A stretch of 64,000 nucleotides of DNA from positions 74,091,209-74,155,208 of the forward strand of contig NC_090022.1 of assembly GCF_037176765.1 (NCBI RefSeq), written 5' to 3'. The stretch's first letter is position 1, and every line of letters begins with the position of its first letter. The stretch is from Anolis sagrei (Eukaryota; Chordata; Lepidosauria; Squamata; Anolidae). The notes beneath the pieces are model-generated. The model searched no databases. It saw only the letters and a program-made list of their open reading frames with translations, and was not told the origin of the DNA. The translations under genes and the position numbers were made by a program. Positions 1 through 35,436 of this stretch are shown here, in pieces.

Positions 1-800
1 TGATTGTGTAGCTCATTAAAATTATGGATTTTTTCTGGGCAAAATTGGCATGAAACAATATTTAATTGTCCCTATGCATAACATGAATTCAAGACAAGAG
101 GGAACAATCAGAATATGGAAAACAGAATGGTTTCCTATTGGCAAAGGGATCAGACAGTGATGCATTTTATCACCCTTTTTGTTAAAATGACACACAGTAT
201 ATGTCATATGGAAAGCAGACTTAAATTCTGATGTAGGAAAAAATGAGGAAGAAATGTAGCCAGTTTTTTAAAAAAACACACACACATTGCTCTGTGTTTG
301 CAATTTCCTGAGCAGAGCATGTAATGACCAAGTCTCTCATTCATAGGATCGCCATAGGATTGACAAGTAATAACAGTAACAAAGCATCTCATTTCTCTCT
401 GATTTAAGCACTTGGATCAAGAGCCTTTTATGCTTTTCCCTTTTCAAAAAGATGATGAGACTAATTTACCTACTATAATAAAATATAGTAACATGTAAAT
501 GGACTCTAAGCATTTAAAATGGGTTCCTATTCTGAAATTTGGAATTAGATTGTAACAAAGTCTATGGTAGATGAGACCAAATGCACGCTAGATCAAGCTT
601 CTCTGGTACTGCATCATATCCCCACAGTTGCCAACCAGTTCGTGCCTATTGGAAGCCCACAAATAACACTTGCAACAGCGCCTTCATGTTTGTGTTCCCT
701 AGCAACTGGTACTACTGTTTACGATGGAGGAAACGTATAGTTTCCTGACTAGCAGTTATTGAAAGTCTTATCCTTCATGAATTTCTAATCCAGTTTTAAA
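1..800. other. GNAI2 intron 4, no recognisable element
   Basis: AT-rich intron sequence. I see no exon, RNA gene or repeat that I can name. Confidence 0.5.
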
Positions 801-939
801 ACCATTCAGCCTAGTGGGCATTGCTGCATTGTGCAATAACAAATGCCACAATTATGCACAGTGTAAAGGTCCTCCTGTAATCTGTCCTAAATCTGCCACC
901 CTTCGGATGCAATAGACGATCTTAAAAATCAGTGCAGAC

Positions 940-1037
940 AATGACAATTTGTTACACCCAGCCATAGTAACCCACTCTTTGTATTGTGGGCTTGGCACCG
1001 AGTCCCTTGGGAAGATGGTAGCAGGGTATAAATAAAG

Positions 1038-1073
<36 letters not shown>
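940..1073 (+). repeat. LINE/SINE 3' tail ending in (ATT)n
   Basis: The segment gggaagatggtagcaggg followed by tataaataaag and a pure (ATT)n run (about 1038-1073) is the usual L2-type tail of squamate LINEs and SINEs, whose last bases expand into a microsatellite. The body upstream is too decayed to delimit. Confidence 0.45.
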
Positions 1074-1074
<1 letters not shown>

Positions 1075-2149
1075 TCCTGGATGAATCAATATATATTAAA
1101 GGCGATGTGTCTGCTTCCAGGGGTTTCCAGTTCGCATGAAAAATACCTTGGTCATTGTTTCCTTTAGAGGGTCAGTTTCTGTAACACATCCTTCGTTGTG
1201 GCATTCTTGCTAAACCACGCTACTGCAAATCCCCTGGTTTAGCATGGTTATAATTTGCTTAAAGATGCCTGTTTGTAATAATCCAATTAAGCAGCCTAGC
1301 TTCAGGATAACACATTTGGATGGTGCTGCCATTGTTACTAGCCCAACAGATTTCTCTCATGTGATTGATCTGACACTGTTTCCCCCAAAAATATAATAAT
1401 TTGTATTTAGCTCCAGAACTGCAAGCTTTTGCACAGTGGTGAAAAGGGACTAGGGTTGAAATGGTATTGAGAAAGAATGGCTGAAAGTTGGTTACAAGAA
1501 AAGAATGTAAGGTCACTGGACTATTGTGCACGTGGAGGCTCACTGCAGAGTGCAACAGCTTTCCTGCTGGGAAGGGCCAATTCTGACAGCATGGAGGAGA
1601 GCAATACAAACACTCAGATCCTTTACAGCATGCTGAGCAAAGCAGTACATCTGTGATGACAAAGGATTATTTAATGTGGTGGATGGATATAAATATTTAG
1701 ACTCAATAAATAGCAGTTAGGAAAGAGAATAAAACACAACATATGTGAATTTTTCTCAAACTGCAGCATACAATGGGATATATTCAAAGACCCAAAAAAC
1801 ATTTGGCTTTGGCAGAGGTAAGGCTCTCATAAATTCACGAATCCACCAAAAGCCATAGAATCATATGTTATAGTTTGAGAGGACTGGAGAAGAAACTATT
1901 TACCTGCATTCAGTTCACTTGGTCTTAAACTAAACAAACCACAAACGCTGCTGAGTGGGGGATGGTCTCTGCCTGAAGCATCATGGAAGCATGAACATAT
2001 TGATCCTCTTGTAAATCTGTTGACTTTCAATTCCATGGACCTCTGGCAAGGTGTGGAAGTCATATGTTGATGTCATTTTCATTCCTACTTGCATGACCAT
2101 GATTCCAGAAAGGGATGCTAAGAGATTACTGCCCAACTAGTTGACAGTT

Positions 2150-2890
2150 GTGCTTTGAGGTATGAGGGTTCGATTGGTTCTTACTTGCTGTTTAATATCT
2201 ACATGAAGACACTGGGGTAGATCACATATAGATTTTATCTGAGGTCCTACAGTATGCAGATGACACCCAGCATCACCATTCCCTATCATTAGATACAGAT
2301 GAGGTTTCGGTATAGTAAAGGAGAGTGCACTGAGATTCAGTGAGGACTAAAAAGGTATATTGGCCACTGGCTTATCCACTCATCTGACCTAGTGCTGTTA
2401 ATAGATATCAAGTGAGTTCTGTGAGTCAGAGCACCTTTTATCAGCTTCAGCAGTTGCAACTTTATCTAAATGGGGACACCTTGGCCTTGATTATCTGTGG
2501 TTTAGTAACTTCACATTTAGACTACCAAGTATGTGGGCTGGTCTTAAAAATAGTTCAGAAACTTCAGTAAGTCTGGGAAGGAAAACACAAATTCTCACTG
2601 AAACAGAACATTTTGATCACAAACCTTAAATCGTTTGGTATGAGATTATTTTGGAAGACCAGCTTCTCCCACATGTACCAACCTGAAACTTAAGATCCTC
2701 AACCTTGAGTGTCCATGCTGGGTGAAGTGAGGTGGGATCGACAAGGGAGAGGACCTTTTTGATAGTAGCACTGAACATGTTGGAGAGTGTTCCCAGAAAG
2801 TCTGCCTGGTGTTGTTTTTATGGTCTTTTTGCTGTCTGTCAGACAGAAACCTTTCTATTTGCTCGGGCCTTTAAAATGTAGCATAATCTG
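2150..2890 (+). mobile_element. Old, decayed L2 LINE fragment
   Basis: In broken frames one can read LFNIYMKTLG, then LQYADDTQ-like sequence (tacagtatgcagatgacacc), a DYQVCGLVLKIVQKLQ-like block and a GRGPF...PRKSA block. These match in order the RT and C-terminal parts of the better-preserved L2 at 7505-10262. Many stops and indels indicate great age. Confidence 0.6.
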
Positions 2891-3999
2891 TTGCTCTCCA
2901 TAATCCATGGTGTCAAAAGCCTTTCATCTTTAATTGTTTTTGCACTTTTAAACACATCTCTCTCTGTCCTGAAAGCCTCCTAGAGAATTCTAGTTATGAG
3001 TTGGCTATTCAAAAGTTGTGAAGTAAATAAAATAATCCTCTCAGAAAGCGGCTATTAGACACTAAACACCATTGTGTGGATGCTGGCTGTTTAAAGAGAC
3101 AAAATAAAAATGGCTTCTGGCCGTGAAAGAGAGACACAACATCCCGGTCTCCTACCTGAGTACCTGTGCAAAAATAGCCAAGAAAATAATGCTCCTTATT
3201 TACAGTAATTTATTTTCTGTGATGTGATATGCATTTGCTGTACTCTCAGTTGTTATGCTTTGTTATTCCCATCACCGTTATGCTTTTCCTGTGAAAATAC
3301 TGAATCCTAGCTCAACAGGCAGTGGCTGTCTTTCTTAGACTTTCAGGATTGAATCATCTTGCCATTGTGTGCTAGCTTTTTAAGTCCTCAGCTTGGCTCC
3401 TTTCACTTAGCCACTGACTGCTGGAAAGATCCAAACAGAATGACAGGATTGGCAAAAGAATCCTGGTATCATTTGACCAGCATGGCCAGATACGATTCTG
3501 CTTCTATGGTCACACTTCATTCTAAAATAAAAAGGGATCTCTGTGGACGCCAAAACTCCCATCTTGCTATCCTCTTTTAGGATGAAAAGAACGGACATGG
3601 TGGGCCTTGCCAGGAAAAAGAAAGGCACGTCAGCTGGGAGTGGCACTTTCCTTTGCCCTCTGAAAAGTGGTCAGACATTTTCAGGCAATGGTGAGGTCTG
3701 ATGCCAAGCCTCCCTTGAAGGGTGTGATCCCTAAGCCCCTCTTGTGACCACTTAAAGTTTGCTTGTGTGGTGCATGCAGTCTGAAAGAATTACATTGAAG
3801 GGGCCGTGCCAATCTTTTGGCAACTTATTTTAGGGATGCACGCTCCTCATGGGTAGATTGCCTGCATGGTGTGTCCTGCACTCCCCCCCCCCCCCCGCTT
3901 GACTTTTCTTTCTCTTGCTCTGCAAGTGAAAGAAGGAAGAAATGTGCCCAAAGCGGTAAAAGATTTTTCTAGCATCAAAAGTAGGATTTGCCTTCTTTT

Positions 4000-4280
4000 G
4001 ATCTTTTGTGCCTCGGGCAGCCCTGCTGATTTTCTCCTCCTCTCTCCCCAAAGACCTCCCTCTTCCTTCCCAGAAAGGAGGTTTTGGGTGTTTTGACTAT
4101 AAATGGCAGCCAGCCATAAATTGTTTCTGCACAGGCGCTCTCTTCTTTCCTCCCCATTCCCCCCTCCTGCCTCTGGTTTGTTGCCATAGTGATGAATACT
4201 TTCCTTTTTCCTGAGAGCGGCATTGTATTAACGGAACTGTGCAGCCGTGATTAACTTAAAATGATGACAGCGTTTGAGTG
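4000..4280. other. Pyrimidine-rich intron block, possible conserved element
   Basis: CT-rich sequence followed by a compact non-repetitive block with ataaatggcagccagccata and ccgtgattaacttaaaatg. It is unlike the surrounding repeats. Open frames here have no family features, so they are not called genes. Regulatory function is only a possibility. Confidence 0.2.
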
Positions 4281-4562
4281 GGCTACAGATCTGAGCATAT
4301 CTATCTGTGGCAAAGATACATAGGCACCTTTAGCCCAAACATCGCATATCTCTTCTGAAAGAGAGAAAGAGATGATAGACTATCACAATTGTGAAAAAAT
4401 AGAACAATGTTGCTAACAAAACATACTTTAAAGCTTTTAATTATTATTATTTTCATTTTTGTTGCTCCTTCCTTCCAAAGGGAATGTGAAATTCAAAGCC
4501 TGTGGCTCCAAAATGCATGGTAGAAGTCAGTTGTCCTGCATTTGGAAAACAAGCTTGTGGAC

Positions 4563-5042
4563 CAGGCTGTGGTGCAGCTAGTTAGTAGCCAGCTGAATTA
4601 AATCACTACTGACTGAGAAGTCATGAGTTTGAAGCCAGCCCAGTTCAGGATGAGCCCTCGACCATTAATAGTTTAGCTTGCTGTCGACCTATGCAGCCCG
4701 AAAGACAGTTGCATCTGCCAAGTAGGAAATTTAGGCGGGGAGGCTAATTTAACTAATTTACGATGCCATAAAACCTTCCAGCAGTGTGCAGAAGAATGAG
4801 GAAGTACTCAATCAGAGGACCGGTGGCACAAGTGGATGGTGAAGCAGCAGGTCCGCCTGTGGCCAGAACCGAGCATACCCTTAGGAAACCAGAAATTCTG
4901 AATGTTAAATTGTCTCTGTGTCTGTCTAGATATGTTGTATGTCTAAATGGCATTGGATGTTTGTCATGTATATGTGCATTGTAATCCACCCTGCATCCCC
5001 TGTGGGGTGAGAAGGGCGGAATATAAATACTTGAATAAAATA
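4563..5042 (+). mobile_element. tRNA-derived SINE with L2-type tail
   Basis: The head ctgtggtgcagctagttagt resembles a Pol III A box and catgagtttgaagccagccc a B box, as in tRNA. The body ends in ccctgcatcccctgtggggt, gagaagggcggaatataaat and then a taaaataat tail, the 3' end shared with L2 LINEs, which presumably supplied the reverse transcriptase. Somewhat diverged. Confidence 0.65.
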
Positions 5043-5620
5043 ATTATCAAATAAGGCTCTAATCCTCTGCCCTTTAAAAAAACCCAAATCCCCACTGGAC
5101 ACAAATTGACTTGTTCCCGGAGAGCACGTATGGGGTTGGCCTACACATCAACTGACATTTGTCACATTTCACAAAACAGCTTCTCCTTTCTAAAGTAATG
5201 AGATGTTTTAGTACTTACTCTATCTCAGTGTACAATGACATTGGATACATCTATATAGATCGTTCCTAGTCTCGTTACGCACAAAACGTGTGCATTTGTC
5301 TCTGATTTCACTCAATGTCCTGTACAGAGGAAGTGTATTCGAGAAACTTTATCTGGGATAGATTGTTCTACTTCTCTAAGTAGCGTGAGCCCATCTCTGT
5401 ATCAGGTTGCTTAGCCATTAGCTTTTGCTTATTTCCAAATGTGTGTTCATTAGATTTGGTTGCGTGTTCTCTCAGACAAGTATAGCTAGTATATGGCTGA
5501 GAGAATGTTGTCCTAGGGGGAAATGCCAGTGCAGCCATTTAATTTCATTCTTCCAAATGACATTTTAGCCTGAGCTGAGCCACTCTACTAAGCTTTACCA
5601 CCACTCTTTTCTCTCTGCAG
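5043..5620. other. GNAI2 intron 4 end, no recognisable element
   Basis: Unique-looking intron sequence leading to the branch and polypyrimidine region before exon 5. Confidence 0.5.
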
Positions 5621-29434
<23,814 letters not shown>

Positions 29435-31565
29435 CTCTTCAGGTGACACCTGCTGAGGAAATCAAGAAGGTGAGTTGTTGCTGATGGAATAAAGTTACTT
29501 GGGACTGCTTCATACAAATTATGTCATGTTCACGTGAACAAGGGAGTATTTTTTCCAAGCAGAACCACTGGTGTCTTGAGGAATGGAGATCAGGAAGCTT
29601 AGGGCCCTGACTTGCTGAAGAGATGTGGTCTTAGCATGTAGGCTCACTTTATTTGCATGGGAAACAAAGTCCTTTCACATCCAGTGAGCTACCAACTCAT
29701 TAACCACTTTGAATCAAATGGGAAGACATATGTATGGTTTCATACAGCTCCAGGTTCAGGAAGGCGATTCAGAGGAGTCCAGCACTGATCTAAGATTCAG
29801 TAGCAGACCATGCCACTCATATGTATTTTTGCCAAGTTGAGACCAGTACAGAAAAGGCCATGTCTAGGGATTCACCACTGTGCCTTTTCCAGTTATCTTG
29901 TAGTGAAAAATCTCAACTGACATACAATTAATTTGTAAAATATTTTTAAGAAAGCAAGCAAAGGGAAGGCCAAAGTGTTTAGAAAACCCACTTGCCTGGA
30001 TATATGAACAACTAGCATTTAGCTTCAGGACAGATTAGGGCCCAAATTGAAGGTTACACATATGAGGTGGGCGCAAGTTAAATACGTCTTGCATTTGGTA
30101 TGTCTGTTAATCATAGCAGTGATGTATCTGGATATATAGGTGGGTATACCACTTTAAGTATATAAATGTTTGTGTTTCATAATAATGGTTAAAGTCAGAG
30201 GTGGTGGGTTATATAAGAACAGCTTCAGATGTCCTTTGTTGCCTGCGTTGCTCATGCATATTTTGGCTGGTTGTTTGAACATTGAGTGTTTATAGATATT
30301 TCTGTTCTCTTTCCACTACAGGATTACTTGAACTGCTCCATATGAGGAAGAGGCTGGTATTGATGAAGGGAGGACTGCACCATTTAACAACTTCTGCTTC
30401 TTAAGTTTCTGTTTTGTTCCTTTTTCATTTTCCCAATGAGGGGAGTTTGGCAACTCTGTCTGTCCAAGGGACAGGCCCCATTGCTTTCCCTGCTCTGTGG
30501 CGTCCCAGGTGCCTCTTGCAGGCCATTTCTATCCTTTCCCTGTGCCCACAAAGCCTTACTGAAGCACCAATGATTGGTGGCCTGCCATAGCTGTAACATT
30601 TCCGTGTATGTCCTTTTCTTTCCTGTTAAGCTGAAGTGCAGAAGGTAGCAGGTCAAGAGGCGCTGGATATGTTTTTAATGTTGTTGCTTACATATTTTGA
30701 AAGAAACAATTTCTAAAGATTTTTTTGTTTGTTTCTGTTTTTGTCCAAGCAGCCCTCAATCTGGCTCTGCCAAAGCAATCCACTGTCCCCATTTGTTTTC
30801 CACTTTCCATCAGGGGTAGCTCTTGCCGTGGGGCAAGCTTCTCAGCCCCTACCTCTGTAATTTGCACAGACCAGCATGAAATTAAAACATTCCTCAAAGA
30901 AGCCAATTTGTGCAGAAAACTTCAGTATCTTTTTTTTAAAAAAAAAGGAAACCTTTTTGAAAACCTTATTTAAAATGTCACATAGTTAACAGTTGAGTTG
31001 CCCAATATGAATTCATCTTCTCTAGTAAATTTGGTGCCTTGAGGGTGTCTGTATGTTTACATCTGTTCCTTAGTTTGCTTCAACGTGCATTGTGTTTAGA
31101 TTAGTATGGAATTGGTCCCCCTTCCCCCTTTTTTCCAGCCCTTTTCTCTCTTTCTGCTGTGGTCCAGGTTGAGCTTTTTATGGGGGGCGGGGGGCACCCA
31201 AGGATCTAAAACACATTTTTCCTGGCCACAGGAGTAGGCTCCTAAGGGCTAAGATTCCACTAAGGACTAAGCAATGTCAATGTCAACTTCTTTTCATTCC
31301 TTTGTGCCCCACCCCAGGGCCCGGGGGGTTGATCCTGAGGTTGCTGTAATGTCGGGTCTATTTTAAAGAATTTTCTTAGCTCTAACTGTAGCGTCCGTTG
31401 AGGAAACACTGCTGTATGTAAGCGGTCCTGCCTGCCTGCCTGCCGTGCAATCGATGGGCACTGGGGCCATTAGTAACCGTCAAGACGCCGCCTAGCTTTT
31501 ATCACAATGTTTTACCAAATTTGTTCACAATGTTTGAAATAATAAAAGGTAGAAAGAAAGCTCTG
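29435..31565 (+). other. GNAI2: GNAI2 3' UTR, split by an intron
   Basis: After the stop, 35 nt of UTR end in gaaatcaagaag at a gtgagt donor (29470). The intron runs to a tttccactacag acceptor, and the final untranslated exon starts at 30322. It extends through pyrimidine-rich sequence to an AATAAA. A spliced 3' UTR with this gaggaaatcaagaag end is a known GNAI2 feature in mammals, which supports both the identity and the splice call. The cleavage position near 31560 is inferred from the signal. Confidence 0.8.
31541..31546 (+). terminator. GNAI2: Poly(A) signal AATAAA of GNAI2
   Basis: AATAAA follows an AT-rich run (caatgtttgaaat) about 1.2 kb into the last UTR exon. It is the first canonical hexamer in this exon that I see at a plausible distance. 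Confidence 0.7.
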
Positions 31566-33577
31566 TTTGCACTGCATTTGCTTCTCTTCCGCTGCATCCC
31601 CAACAAGCCTGTGCACTTATCTGTGATGGTTCAGCGTGGGCTTTTGCATCAGCATGGGAAATTTCCTCTCCACACCAAAGAGATTTCCTGGGCAGTTCCT
31701 GCTTTGAACTGGGGCTATGAGAATGTAGCACGGCACCGAAGGAACATTTCACTGTTATGGCCCCAGGGCCCAAACTCTCAGTCTGGCATCATATGCACTG
31801 CAGGCATCTCATTGTTTGCATGTGGTTGGGTTGGCTCACTGACTGCCGACCACAGCATTCCATTCTGTGACAGCCAAAGTGGAATTAACATTTGGCTACA
31901 CAGACTCTAGGGCAGAGACTTCTCTTTGTGTTTGGGGCTATGCTATAATGTAACCAAAAGGATCAAGGGAAAGACAGGAGATCCAGTCTTCTCCCCTTTT
32001 TGCATTCCATTAAAATTCTTTGTAGTTTCGAGCATGACTTTTATTTTGTTTTGTTTACCTCCTATGTTTCTTGGTCAAAATCCAAAGTCTTGAACAGCCT
32101 GCAGAGTTGGAGATGCCTAGAAGGATGCATGCTGTTTTTGGAGCCTCAATAAGTGCAAGAAAGGGATGTGTCATGACTGAAGTGCATGAGATACTAAAAC
32201 ATGTGTGACCCTGGGGCCACATGAATCCCCGGATTGCTAGGTTGATTTTTTATTATTATTATTGCAGTTCTTAACCATTTCAGGCTCTTGCTTTTTGAGT
32301 AAAGGGTGAACAGCAGCTTCTGGAAACTTCCAGCAGAGAAACTTTATATTTTAAATAGGTTGCATGGGGGCTGCTCCCTACACTTTTAAAAATATAGTAA
32401 ACAGTTTTTCGAAACCGGACATGGATTTTTGCCCATTTATTGCTAGCTTGGAGAGATACAGGAGGGTTCTGGCACAGTTCAGTTCCTGGACATGTCCCAG
32501 CCTAGACTACCATATATTTTATTTCCTTTAGAGAAACATGCTTGAGTGTACAATCTGACAGATCTTTGGAAAACACATCTAAAAACTCCAAAGGAACTTT
32601 GGATATGTAAATGTGCCGGGGATTTGGTTCTTTTCATCAGCACCCACAGTAGCAGGACATCTTACCTCTGGTTGCCATCCCCAGGTGAAGAGCTTTGAAG
32701 TCATGCATTCTGTATCATGTTCCCAATTCTGCTTTGATCCAACTGCACTTTGGATGTGTTACAAGGATATAATCTTTTGACATTGCAGATGCCTGACACT
32801 TTGTGTCCAGCCATAGGAAAACAGATGCAGGCATCTGAAGACGAAGACTCAAATCCCCACCAGGCATGAAAACCCATTGGGTGACCTTGGGCAAGCTACA
32901 GCTTCAGAGGAGGCAATGGTAACCCTCGGTCTGAATGAATCTTGCCTGAAAATCCAGTGATAAGGTTGCCATACGTGAAAAATGACATGAAGGCTATAAC
33001 AAAAAAAAAAACAAATACCCTTACTGATCCCAACTGCCTCTGACATCATAGAAATTGCCACCTTGGGGGAGACTGTATACACATTATGTTTGGGGAGAGA
33101 TTTTAGTCATTGCTTTGTTAGAACAGAATTCCAACTTCCATATGAGTTGTGATGGCCTAAGTCCAAATTGCACAGTTGTAATTCACCTGCAGAAGAATGC
33201 CAGCCTATATATTGCTAGTCCATTACTAACAAATTAATTCTTTCCCTAAGTATCTTCAAACTATTTTGGATCCATGAAAGCCTCTATTTTTACAACTGAA
33301 GACCTCAGCCTGAAGATAATGAAAGATTAATGCTAAAATAAACGACAAGTCCACTGCTTACTATAGCTTGTGAGGGAGGCAGTTGTACATGTGAGCATAC
33401 ATGAACATGCATACACTGAGGATAATGGGAGTTAAAGGAAGATATGCTACATTCATTGTCACACCTACATAAAGTGTAACACTTAAATCAGTAGGACTTA
33501 TAAGTAACAGCCTTTTCCTTTCAATGGATCTACTTTCAATAAGACAAACTATAAAATTAGCTCATTCTTTAAAAATG
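31566..33577. other. Convergent intergenic space between GNAI2 and GNAT1
   Basis: No coding potential is supported here. It holds a Sauria-type SINE (about 32828-33010) and short simple repeats such as (TTA)n near 32250. The rest is unique-looking sequence. Confidence 0.6.
32828..33012 (+). mobile_element. Sauria-type SINE
   Basis: B-box-like agactcaaatccccaccagg, then aaaacccattgggtgacctt and gggcaagctacagcttcaga, is the tRNA-derived body. It ends gacatgaaggctataac and a poly-A run. The A-box end is weak. Confidence 0.7.
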
Positions 33578-35245
33578 TTTATTTTTGAGGATTGTTAGGC
33601 CATTGAATACATCATCCAGTCATTGTGGACCTGCATATTATTGTAATTTTTGCAATGTTAGATATACTGGATATGGAATACTATTTCATATTAATGTTTC
33701 TCTTGACATTTGAAGGTTCTTTGACTAGAAATTTGTCAATTGCGCTATTGTTTGTCCAAAATGACACATTTTTCATATTTCTCTGTCCAACCTGAATTTA
33801 TTAACACCACATATATTTGAGTTGTATATTATGTTTCTTTCCTTTTGTTTTATTATAGCACAACTCAGTTGTAAAGGACCTTTTCCAGAGGCACACGGGA
33901 AGGTATACACAAAATCAGTCTTAGGATAATGGTGCCTGGTGGATTCATTTGCAGAATTCTGGCACTCCAGTCCAGTGTCTTTAGTAATCTGAGCATGCAT
34001 TCCTCATTCATAAGAAGCAATGTGCTGTTCGCAGAAAGCAGGGCCAACAAGGAAAATATCAAATATAAATGGCAGGATTCAGCAAGCATTAAAAGAGGAA
34101 AGGCCATACAAGTTTGCAGCTTCTCACAGCTTCTCTATGATAGAAAAGAGATTCCAGAACAAGGAATTTTTTTTTTGCTAGAGAGCCAGAGTACAGAGGA
34201 AAAGAAAAAGGTCAATCTTCTTGGGTATAGTTGGAAGGCTTTCTAACAGAGGTATCTGATCATCTCCAGCTCTGGAAATTCAAATAAATGCTTGCAACAA
34301 GGTGCATGTTCAATTTGCTTGTAACCTGTAGTGGTGGCCATTCCAAGCCTGCAAGAGGAAAGAACTGCTTCTGTATGAGTGGTTCACTACTTGAGATAGC
34401 ACCCATATAAAGAGAGTAGAATGTATCATCTTGGGTAATGGGATAATTTTCCTTTCACTGAACTTTGCTCAATAAGCAGTGCTTCTTTTGTTCAGACAGA
34501 GCAAGGATGCCTGTAGAAACAGTTGCCATGTGAAAAAGCAAAGCCTGCATGTAGTGCTTTTTCCTGGATTGCCACTTTGACATGTCCTCTTATCTCACTG
34601 TTCATTGCTTCCATCTTTGGTGAACAGGGCCTCAGCTACATTAGACCAAACATCCAGCTAGTCTGACATCCTAACTGGCGACTAAGATCTCAATGCCTCA
34701 GGGAAACCCCCAAGCAAGGCTTGAAGGCGCTAACACAGCTCCTGCTGTTAAGGGAAGCAGAGGGACACTCTGGCATGCCGGTTTCTCGTCCAATATGTCT
34801 ATTCCGACTGCCAGCAGCTCTCTAGGGTCTGAGGCAGGTGTCTCTCACATCACCTATTACCTAATGTAATGCCAGGGATGGAATTGCAATCTGTGGCCTT
34901 CAGTAAACAAAATATGAGCTCTGTCCCTTAGAGAAGGGCCTCCTTTGCCATGGCTCAGCAGCAATGACAAAATATCACATTGTTCTCCAGCAGAGAGCTA
35001 TATACCCCCATTGTACAGATTATAATAAAAATATATTTTTAACAATATACACTGGAAAGTGATGCAAATTGGAGACTTGGGACCCACCTACACTGTTAAT
35101 GTTGTTAATTTGCATTGTATGAGTCTACACTGACCATATAATGCAGTTTCAAACTGCATTATATAGCAGTGTAAATGAGACCCTGGATAGTATCTCCTTT
35201 CTGATGCTCCAGATTGTTTCGAAAAACAAAAGCAAGCTCCTGCGG
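33578..35245 (-). other. GNAT1: Probable GNAT1 3' UTR with candidate poly(A) signals
   Basis: Downstream of the GNAT1 stop on the minus strand there is no AATAAA for about 1.4 kb. Reverse-strand AATAAA then occurs at 33849-33854, 33797-33802 and 33578-33583. The transcript probably ends at one of these. A palindromic MITE (35082-35187) lies inside the interval, so a shorter UTR using a non-canonical signal is also possible. Confidence 0.4.
35082..35187. mobile_element. Palindromic MITE, related to 28677-28815
   Basis: cctacactgttaatg at one end and tatagcagtgtaaatgagac at the other pair with each other, and aatgcagtttcaaactgcatt is a central palindrome. Lies in the GNAT1 3' UTR region. Confidence 0.55.
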
Positions 35246-35436
35246 TCAGAAAAGTCCACAATCTTTCAGGTTTTCCTTGATGATGATGTCAGTGACTGCA
35301 TCAAATACAAACTTAACATTTTGAGTGTCAGTGGCACAGGTCATGTGTGAGTAGATTTCCTTCACATCCCGTCTTATGTTGAGTTCCAGGAACTGCAACT
35401 TGATATAAGCGCCTGCATCCTCATATGTATTAGGAC
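35246..35436 (-). CDS. GNAT1: GNAT1 coding exon 8 with stop codon
   Basis: 191 coding nt after an aatgcag acceptor. It encodes [20 protein letters not shown], then [20 protein letters not shown] and [22 protein letters not shown], with TGA at 35248-35246. The C-terminal tail that docks on rhodopsin ([11 protein letters not shown]) is unchanged. Confidence 0.97.

Noticed and set aside
3830-4223. Several overlapping small frames on both strands
   Set aside because: Low-complexity pyrimidine-rich intron sequence without protein family features or splice context.
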